From contig JAFGFV010000056.1 in the NCBI GenBank assembly GCA_016930895.1, forward strand, positions 1 to 11,043: a stretch of 11,043 nt of DNA. The letters are read 5' to 3'. The position numbers and the translations under genes were made by a program. The stretch comes from Spirochaetales bacterium. Lineage in GTDB: Bacteria > Spirochaetota > Spirochaetia > SZUA-6 > DRHE01. Within the stretch, counting starts at the first letter, position 1, and each line of letters starts with the position of its first letter. This document shows, in pieces, positions 6,319 to 11,043 of the stretch. The notes under the pieces are model-generated. The model worked only from the letters and a program-made list of their open reading frames with translations. It ran no database searches and had not been told where the DNA came from.

Positions 6319-6342
6319 GCAGGGCGGCGATGGCTGAGCAGG
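6305..6342 (+). repeat. 19-bp tandem duplication at the udg/priA junction
   Basis: Units 6305-6323 and 6324-6342 are identical except for one base (C6314 versus G6333). Each contains ATG-x-CTGAGCAGG. Unit 1 supplies the UDG stop codon and an ATG (6311) in another frame; unit 2 supplies the priA ATG (6330). A weaker, partial third copy may follow from 6343 (GCGTGGGCGAGCAG). Confidence 0.8.
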
Positions 6343-8315
6343 GCGTGGGCGAGCAGCCCGCCGCTGAGTACCTGGAGGTCGTCTTCAACCTTCCGGTCCA
6401 CCGCCGCTTTGCCTACACGGTGCCCGCAGGGGTGCACGCCGTGCCTGGGGTGCGCGTGGCGGCGCCGCTGGGTCGACGGAGGCTGCTGGGCTGCGCGGTC
6501 GGGTGGACCACCGAGGTCCCAGACGGGGTCGCGGAGCTCAAGGCCATCGAGCGCGCGGTGGACAGCCGTCCGATCTTCGGGGAGCGGACCCTGGACCTGG
6601 CCCGCTGGGTGGCCGACATGTACCTGTGCTCCCTGGGAGAAGCCCTGAGCGCCATGCTCCCCGGCGGGCACCGGGAGCGGGAGCCGGAGGAGCTGGGCGG
6701 GGACCTGGCGCTGGCGAGGGAGTTCCAGCTTTCGGAACACCAGGAGCGGGCCATCGACACCATCGCCGCTGCGGACCAGGGCCTGTTCTACCTGTACGGG
6801 GTGACCGGCAGCGGCAAGACCGAAGTGTTCCTGAACGCCGCGAAGCGGGCCCTGGAGAAGGGCAGGGGGGTGATCTACCTGGTTCCGGAGATCTCTCTGA
6901 CCCATCAGGCCTTCGACATCTTCTCCTCCTTTCTCGACGCCCCCCTGGCGGTCCTTCATTCCGGGCTCACTCCCTCGCAGCGTCTGAAGGAGTGGCTGCG
7001 GGTACTGGATGGCGAGGCCCGTGTGGTGATCGGGGCCCGCAGCGGGGTCTTTGCTCCCGTGGCCGACCTGGGGCTGGTGATCATCGACGAGGAGCACGAG
7101 GGCTCGTACAAGTCCGGGACGACCCCCCGCTACAGCGCGCGGCAGGTGGCCATGCACCGCTGCCGGGCGGAAGGGGCGGTGTTGGTGATGGGCAGCGCCA
7201 CGCCTTCCCTGGAGGCGGTGCACGCCATGCGCACGGGGCAGCTGCACAGGCTGGTCCTCCCCGAGCGCCTGAGCGGCGGCAAGATGCCGGAGGTGAGCGT
7301 TCAGAGCCTGGTGGGCGAATCGGTGCCGCTCTCCCGGCCGCTGATCCGGGAAATCCTCAGGACCAAAGCCGAGGGGCGGCAGACGATCCTGTTTCTGAAC
7401 CGGCGGGGATTCGCCTATTTTTTCCACTGCCGAAGCTGCGGGTACGAGATGAAGTGCCGGCACTGCTCGGTCTCCCTCACCTTCCACAAGCAGCGGAACC
7501 TGATGGTGTGCCACTACTGCGGCTACCGGGTGCCCCCGGTGCAGGTCTGCCCGCAGTGCGGCTCTGTGGACGTTGGCTACAGCGGCTTCGGCACCGAGCG
7601 TATCGAGGAGGAAGTCCAGAAGCTCTTTCCGGAAATGACCGTGCGACGGGTGGACACCGACGCGGTGCGCAAGCGTGAAACCCTCCGGCAGGTGCTCGAC
7701 GAGTTCCGCCGGGGGGAAATCGATATCCTCCTGGGGACCCAGATGGTGGCCAAGGGCCTCAACTTCCCGGGAGTCAGGCTGGTGGGCATCGTGTCGGCGG
7801 ACACCGGGCTGATGCTGCCGGATTTTCGTGCGCCGGAGCGCACCTTCGACCTGATCGTGCAGGTGTCCGGGCGGGCGGGGCGCTTTCACCCGGACGGCAA
7901 GGTGGTGGTGCAGACCTACCGGCCCGAGGACCCCACGATCCGCCTGGGCGCCTCGGCGGACCTGGAGGGCTTCCACGCACGGGAGCTGGAGGCCCGCCGT
8001 CAGCTCGGCTTTCCACCGTACACCCGGATGATCCGCTTCGTGTTCCGCTCCCGGGACTTCCGCAAGGCCCGGGGCGCCGCCCGGGCCTTCGCCGCTGCCC
8101 TCCCGGAGGAACGCCTCGAGCAAGCGGGGACCGAGATGCTGGGACCCGCTGAATGCCCCCTCTCGGTCATTTCGGGGAACCACCGGCAGCAGGTCATCTT
8201 GCGCTCTGAGCACTTCCGGCCGCTGCACGCCCTGGCCCGCCAGACCCTGGAGAGTTTCTCCGCGCCTTCGTCGGTCCACGTGGAGGTGGACGTGGACCCT
8301 GTGTCGCTGCTGTGA
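6330..8315 (+). CDS. priA: primosomal protein N', replication restart helicase
   Basis: PriA recognises stalled or D-loop forks, unwinds the lagging arm 3' to 5' and directs reloading of the replicative helicase. The 661-residue protein has an N-terminal DNA-binding region (about 12-115), then helicase lobe 1 with Walker A GVTGSGKT (157-164), VPEISLT (185-191) and the DEEH box (253-256). A zinc domain with eight cysteines follows: C367, C370, C376, C379, C394, C397, C407 and C410. Helicase lobe 2 includes LLGTQMVAKGLNFP (467-480) and QVSGRAGR (511-518). It is shorter than E. coli PriA (about 730) but complete. ATG 6330 was chosen because MAEQ leads directly into the family start; the open frame continues upstream through the UDG gene without homology. 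The ribosome site is weak (CAGGGCGG), so coupling to UDG translation is likely. It closes the folP-led block. Confidence 0.96.
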   Translation: MAEQGVGEQPAAEYLEVVFNLPVHRRFAYTVPAGVHAVPGVRVAAPLGRRRLLGCAVGWTTEVPDGVAELKAIERAVDSRPIFGERTLDLARWVADMYLCSLGEALSAMLPGGHREREPEELGGDLALAREFQLSEHQERAIDTIAAADQGLFYLYGVTGSGKTEVFLNAAKRALEKGRGVIYLVPEISLTHQAFDIFSSFLDAPLAVLHSGLTPSQRLKEWLRVLDGEARVVIGARSGVFAPVADLGLVIIDEEHEGSYKSGTTPRYSARQVAMHRCRAEGAVLVMGSATPSLEAVHAMRTGQLHRLVLPERLSGGKMPEVSVQSLVGESVPLSRPLIREILRTKAEGRQTILFLNRRGFAYFFHCRSCGYEMKCRHCSVSLTFHKQRNLMVCHYCGYRVPPVQVCPQCGSVDVGYSGFGTERIEEEVQKLFPEMTVRRVDTDAVRKRETLRQVLDEFRRGEIDILLGTQMVAKGLNFPGVRLVGIVSADTGLMLPDFRAPERTFDLIVQVSGRAGRFHPDGKVVVQTYRPEDPTIRLGASADLEGFHARELEARRQLGFPPYTRMIRFVFRSRDFRKARGAARAFAAALPEERLEQAGTEMLGPAECPLSVISGNHRQQVILRSEHFRPLHALARQTLESFSAPSSVHVEVDVDPVSLL

Positions 8316-8340
8316 GCAGCCTCGGGCGGTTCCGCGAGGC
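8306..8340 (+). terminator. overlapping hairpins at the end of priA
   Basis: GCTGCT-GTG-AGCAGC (8306-8320) forms a 6-bp hairpin across the priA stop codon. GCCTCG (8319-8324) pairs with CGAGGC (8335-8340) to form a second stem that shares bases 8319-8320, so the two compete slightly. No T run follows. This may be a weak or factor-assisted end of the operon; read-through into def remains possible. Confidence 0.25.
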
Positions 8341-8387
8341 CCGGACAGCCCCCGGCAGGCGTTCGTCCGAGGCGTTGGGCCCGCGCG

Positions 8388-8416
8388 TTGACTTTCATTT
8401 GGCGAATGATTACTGT
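8388..8416 (+). promoter_or_regulatory. candidate promoter for def-fmt-PASTA
   Basis: TTGACT (8388-8393, five of six -35 bases) is followed after 17 bp by TACTGT (8411-8416), which keeps the three most conserved -10 bases (TA...T). This short stretch is visibly more AT-rich than its surroundings. The spacer holds a dyad, TCATT-TGGCG-AATGA (8395-8409), where a repressor or a MerR-like regulator could bind. Transcription would start near 8423, about 13 nt before the def ATG. It lies in the 120-bp gap after priA. Confidence 0.42.
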
Positions 8417-8435
8417 TTACGCGAGGTCTGAGGTC

Positions 8436-8924
8436 ATGCTGGACATAGTAACCCTGGGCGACGAACGGTTGAATCGGCACTCGATCGTGATCCCGGAGTT
8501 CAACGGGGAGATCAGCGCCCTGATCGAGCAGATGTTCGCGGCCATGTACGAGAACAACGGCATCGGACTGGCGGCCGTGCAGGTCGGACGGGTGGTGCGG
8601 CTGTTCATCACGCACCTGCCGAACGACGGCCCCCGCGTGTTCGTGAATCCGGAGATCCTGGAGACCTCTCTGGGGCAAGGCAGCTACGAAGAGGGCTGCC
8701 TCAGCATCCCCGGGATCAACGCGGACGTGATCCGGCCGGCCCAGGTCCGGTTGCAGGCCTGGAACGACAAGGGAAAGCCGTTCTCCGTGGATGCTGAGGG
8801 CCTGCTCGCGAGAGTCGTGCAGCACGAGATCGATCACCTGAACGGCGTGCTGTTCATCGAACGGGTCGACCCGAAACGCCGGGAGCGTCTCCTCAAACAG
8901 TACGAGAAAGTCCACGCTTCCTGA
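8436..8924 (+). CDS. def: peptide deformylase
   Basis: Deformylase removes the N-formyl group from nascent proteins at the ribosome exit, using an Fe2+ or other metal ion. All three motifs of the 162-residue protein are intact: GIGLAAVQVG (42-51), EEGCLSIPG (85-93) with metal ligand C88, and QHEIDHLNG (129-137) with ligands H130 and H134 and catalytic E131. The start ATG 8436 fits the family N-terminus (MLDIVTLGD). GAGGTC occurs twice upstream (8423-8428 and 8430-8435), and the first copy has proper ribosome-site spacing. An in-frame ATG at 8406 lacks a ribosome site and lies inside the putative promoter. The stop shares a base with the fmt ATG, as expected of a def-fmt pair. Confidence 0.96.
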   Translation: MLDIVTLGDERLNRHSIVIPEFNGEISALIEQMFAAMYENNGIGLAAVQVGRVVRLFITHLPNDGPRVFVNPEILETSLGQGSYEEGCLSIPGINADVIRPAQVRLQAWNDKGKPFSVDAEGLLARVVQHEIDHLNGVLFIERVDPKRRERLLKQYEKVHAS

Positions 8925-9868
8925 TGCGCCTCCTGTTCGCGGGCAGCCCGGAGCTGGCCGTGCCCTCCCTGGAGGCCCTGACGCGGCGCCACGAGGTGCG
9001 CGGGGTCCTTACCAACCCGGACCGTCCGTGCGGCCGGGGGCGGACCCTCGATGCCACCCCGGTCAAGCGCAGGGCCCTGGAGCTGGGCCTGGAGGTCCTG
9101 CAGCCGGGGTCGCGGGGGCCCGCGCTGCACAAGGCCGTCCGAAGTCTCGGTGCGGAGCTCCTCGTAGTGATTGCCTTCGGCACCATCCTCGAGCGGGAGT
9201 TTCTCGAGCTCTTCCCGCTTGGGGGAATCAATCTACACGCCTCTCTTCTCCCCAAGTACCGGGGCCCTTCGCCCATCACCGCCGTGATACTGGCGGGGGA
9301 GAGGGAAACCGGGTTGACCGTACAGCGGCTGACCGCACGGATGGACGCGGGGGACATTCTGGCGGTCCGCCGGGTGGAGCTGACCGGCCGAGAAACCACG
9401 GGGTCCCTTTCCGAGCGGCTGTGCCGGCTGGCGCCGGAGCTGCTCCTCGAGACCCTGGACAAGTTGGCCGCGGGCACACTGGCTCCTCTGCCTCAGGAGG
9501 AATCGGCGGCTACCTACTGCCGCCTGGTGCGCAAGGAGGACGGCCGCGTGGACTGGCGGCTGCCCGCGGCGACGATCGAGCGCATGATCCGCGCGTACGA
9601 CCCCTGGCCGCGGGCGTGGACGACCTTCCAAGGCCGCCGACTGGCCCTGCTGTCGGGAGGGGTCCACCCGGAAGGGCAGCAATCCGCCGGAAAACCCGGG
9701 GGGCTTGTGCTCGGGGCGGACTCACGCTATGGTATCCTCGTGAGCACGGGAGGGGGCGTGCTCTACGCGGATGCCCTGCAGCTGCAGGGCCGCAACCCCC
9801 TGGACTGGCGTTCGTTTCTCAACGGACATCGGGATCTCGTCGGCGCAACCCTGGGAGGAGAGACATGA
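8924..9868 (+). CDS. fmt: methionyl-tRNA formyltransferase
   Basis: Fmt transfers the formyl group of 10-formyltetrahydrofolate to initiator Met-tRNA. The 314-residue protein has the N-terminal Rossmann-like hydrolase core (about 1-190) with catalytic N103, H105 and D141, and the SLLPKYRG loop (107-114) that recognises the acceptor stem. A C-terminal OB-fold tRNA-binding domain (about 200-308) begins with AATYCRLVRKEDGRVDW (195-211) and holds RAYDPWPRAW (223-232). Length is normal for the family. It overlaps def by one base and the PASTA gene by four (ATGA), so the three should be translated together. Its product is the substrate that Def later acts on, and its folate cofactor depends on the pathway served by folP upstream. 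Confidence 0.96.
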   Translation: MRLLFAGSPELAVPSLEALTRRHEVRGVLTNPDRPCGRGRTLDATPVKRRALELGLEVLQPGSRGPALHKAVRSLGAELLVVIAFGTILEREFLELFPLGGINLHASLLPKYRGPSPITAVILAGERETGLTVQRLTARMDAGDILAVRRVELTGRETTGSLSERLCRLAPELLLETLDKLAAGTLAPLPQEESAATYCRLVRKEDGRVDWRLPAATIERMIRAYDPWPRAWTTFQGRRLALLSGGVHPEGQQSAGKPGGLVLGADSRYGILVSTGGGVLYADALQLQGRNPLDWRSFLNGHRDLVGATLGGET

Positions 9869-10893
9869 GGCGGACTACCGGCAGCTGGACCGAACGAGTG
9901 CTGCCCAACCACAAGGATGCGCCGGAACAGAAGACCTTCAAGCTGGTCGTGCTGCTCATCGTGGCCATGTTCATCCTCATGGTCCTGATAGGACTGGTCA
10001 CCTTCTGGCTTTCCGTGAGGGGCGCCGAGGAGGTGCTGGTGCCGCGCGTAGAGGACAAGCAGCTCCTGGATGCCCTGATGGAGCTCCAGGAAAAGGAGCT
10101 CAACCCGCGGGTCCAGGTACGTTTTTCTTCGGAAGCCGAACGGGGGATCGTGATGGAGCAGAGGCCTGCGGCCGGCACGATCGTCAGGGCCGGGAGGCGG
10201 ATCACCCTGGCGGTCAGCCGCGGCCCGGTCATCGACCGGGTGGAGGACTACGTGGGGGAGCGCCTGGAGGACGTGCGGATGCACCTCCAGACCGTGTTCG
10301 CTTCTTACCAGGCGCTCTTGCGGATCGCGGAGCCGGTGTCGTACGTGTTCGATGCGGCTCCGGCAGGGACGATCATCGCCCAGAACCCGGCCCCGGGAAC
10401 GGCCATCAGCGGACCCACGGAGTTGGAGCTGGTGGTGAGCCGGGGACCGCGGGGCGAGCTGGTCCAGGTGCCGGATTTCCTGGGGATGGCCTTCCGGGAC
10501 GCGATCGCCCAGATCTCGAGCCTCAACTTCCCGTTCGTGTTCAGCGTCAGGGATGCGGAGGGCGAGGAGGCAGCGGGCGCCATCGTGGCCCAGACCCCCG
10601 ACCCGGAGAGCGAAGTGCCGTACGGTTCGGTGGTGCAGCTCACCATGAGCCGCCCGGAACGTCTGCCCCGCGGCCAGGTGTTCGGGGTGTTCGAGTACGT
10701 GCTCCCGGATTACCCGATCATGGTGGACATCAGCCTGGACGCCATCTCCGCGGAGGGCAACACCACCCTGTTGTCCATGAAGCACCCGGGAGGGCCCATC
10801 TCGATCCCCTACGTGGTCGACGAGAAGACCGAGCTCGTGCTGTACATCTTCGACCAGGAGGAGATCCGGCAGCAGGCGGGGGTGGGGCAGTAG
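9865..10893 (+). CDS. membrane-anchored PASTA-domain protein without a kinase
   Basis: The 342-residue protein has a short basic cytoplasmic N-terminus, one transmembrane helix (about 26-50) and an extracytoplasmic part. That part has three PASTA-type repeats (roughly 55-120, 122-194 and 199-263), each ending in the typical x-GT-x-V/I...L-x-V-S pattern, for example PAAGTIVRAGRRITLAVSRGP (101-121) and PAPGTAISGPTELELVVSRGP (175-195). The last 75 residues (268-342) are not a recognisable PASTA unit and look beta-rich. PASTA domains in Ser/Thr kinases and PBPs bind or sense peptidoglycan; here no kinase or transpeptidase domain is present. ATG 9865 has a strong ribosome site (GGGAGGAGA, 3 nt away) and overlaps the fmt stop. 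A cell-wall sensing or scaffolding role is inferred only. Confidence 0.85.
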   Translation: MRRTTGSWTERVLPNHKDAPEQKTFKLVVLLIVAMFILMVLIGLVTFWLSVRGAEEVLVPRVEDKQLLDALMELQEKELNPRVQVRFSSEAERGIVMEQRPAAGTIVRAGRRITLAVSRGPVIDRVEDYVGERLEDVRMHLQTVFASYQALLRIAEPVSYVFDAAPAGTIIAQNPAPGTAISGPTELELVVSRGPRGELVQVPDFLGMAFRDAIAQISSLNFPFVFSVRDAEGEEAAGAIVAQTPDPESEVPYGSVVQLTMSRPERLPRGQVFGVFEYVLPDYPIMVDISLDAISAEGNTTLLSMKHPGGPISIPYVVDEKTELVLYIFDQEEIRQQAGVGQ

Positions 10894-10921
10894 GGGCGGC
10901 GAAAAGGTGTAGGAACGGGAT

Positions 10922-11043
10922 TCAGGGGAGATCTGCCCGCCGGCCGCTCCCCCGTGGGGCAGGAACCTCATCGTCGGCTTCCAGGAGCAAGCTCACCGCC
11001 AGCTCGTAGTCCGGCTTCTCTCCTTCCCACTGAGGCAGGTTGG
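10922..11043 (-). CDS. C-terminal tail of an unrecognised protein, convergent with the PASTA gene
   Basis: On the minus strand one frame stays open from the right window edge to a TGA at 10924-10922, giving about 39 residues that start NLPQWEGEKPDYELAVSLLLEADDE and end RRADLP. The other two minus frames contain stops, and codon third positions are mostly G or C as in neighbouring genes. The stretch is acidic then Arg/Gly/Pro-rich, typical of a C-terminus. It is too short to name. The gap to the PASTA stop is 28 bp, with no clear terminator in it. It could still be a chance open frame. Confidence 0.42.
   Translation of the reverse strand, partial: NLPQWEGEKPDYELAVSLLLEADDEVPAPRGSGRRADLP

Noticed and set aside
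5997..6329. A longer PriA fused to upstream open sequence
   Set aside because: The upstream part of the frame lies over the UDG gene and is Gly/Pro/Arg-rich shadow sequence; MAEQ at 6330 is directly followed by the normal PriA N-terminus.
8388..8435. Longer deformylase starting at TTG 8388 or ATG 8406
   Set aside because: Neither has a ribosome site, both overlap the candidate promoter, and the family N-terminus begins at 8436.
6207..8915. A 902-codon open frame on the minus strand opposite priA and def
   Set aside because: The plus strand carries complete PriA and Def proteins with all motifs. The antisense frame is His/Arg/Pro/Gln-rich with no domain, as expected when strong GC third-position bias removes stops on the opposite strand.
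10932..10964. Hairpin CTGCCC...GGGCAG as terminator for the PASTA gene
   Set aside because: The loop is long, there is no T run, and it lies inside the likely coding tail of the convergent gene; short GC stems of this kind are expected by chance in such DNA.
1..11043. Novel defence, mobile or biosynthetic system
   Set aside because: No CRISPR repeats, transposase, integrase, phage or toxin-antitoxin genes, tRNA or rRNA were seen. Every sizeable open stretch is accounted for by housekeeping or known-family genes.

Overview
This GC-rich bacterial window carries ordinary housekeeping genes packed almost end to end. The gene set and order are folP, cdaA, cdaR (YbbR), acpS, a DUF2225 gene, truA, a family 4 uracil-DNA glycosylase, priA, def, fmt, and a PASTA protein without a kinase. 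Together with a class II superoxide reductase, this best fits a free-living anaerobic spirochaete (Spirochaeta/Treponema relatives). That assignment rests on gene content and remembered synteny, not on a database search, and I hold it with moderate confidence.

Left end (1-866): two minus-strand genes. The first is the 5' part of a COG2426-type small membrane protein, cut by the window edge, with a good sigma70-like promoter. The second is a complete superoxide reductase ending in a strong hairpin. The 164-bp gap between the reductase and the divergent folP holds candidate promoters for both genes, a dyad over the reductase start region and a 14-bp direct repeat.

Main operon (867-8315): eight plus-strand genes overlap or lie at most 11 nt apart, so they are probably co-transcribed and translationally coupled. 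They cover folate synthesis (FolP), cyclic di-AMP synthesis and its membrane partner (CdaA, CdaR), activation of acyl carrier protein (AcpS), an uncharacterised cysteine-motif protein (DUF2225), tRNA pseudouridylation (TruA), uracil repair (UDG) and replication restart (PriA). Two small tandem repeats stand out: a 24-bp x 3 repeat coding for the UDG linker, and a 19-bp duplication that copies the start region at the udg/priA junction.

Second block (8316-10893): a 120-bp gap with hairpins and a candidate promoter precedes def, fmt and the PASTA gene, which overlap by 1 and 4 bp. Def and Fmt open and close the formyl-methionine cycle. Fmt uses a folate cofactor, which links it loosely to FolP. 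The PASTA protein is a single-pass membrane protein that probably senses the cell wall.

Right end (10894-11043): a short gap, then what appears to be the C-terminal tail of a convergent minus-strand gene that I do not recognise. I found no RNA genes, CRISPR array, insertion sequence or phage genes. I did not find a convincing new system; the points worth checking are small-scale repeats, regulatory signals and two poorly characterised proteins.
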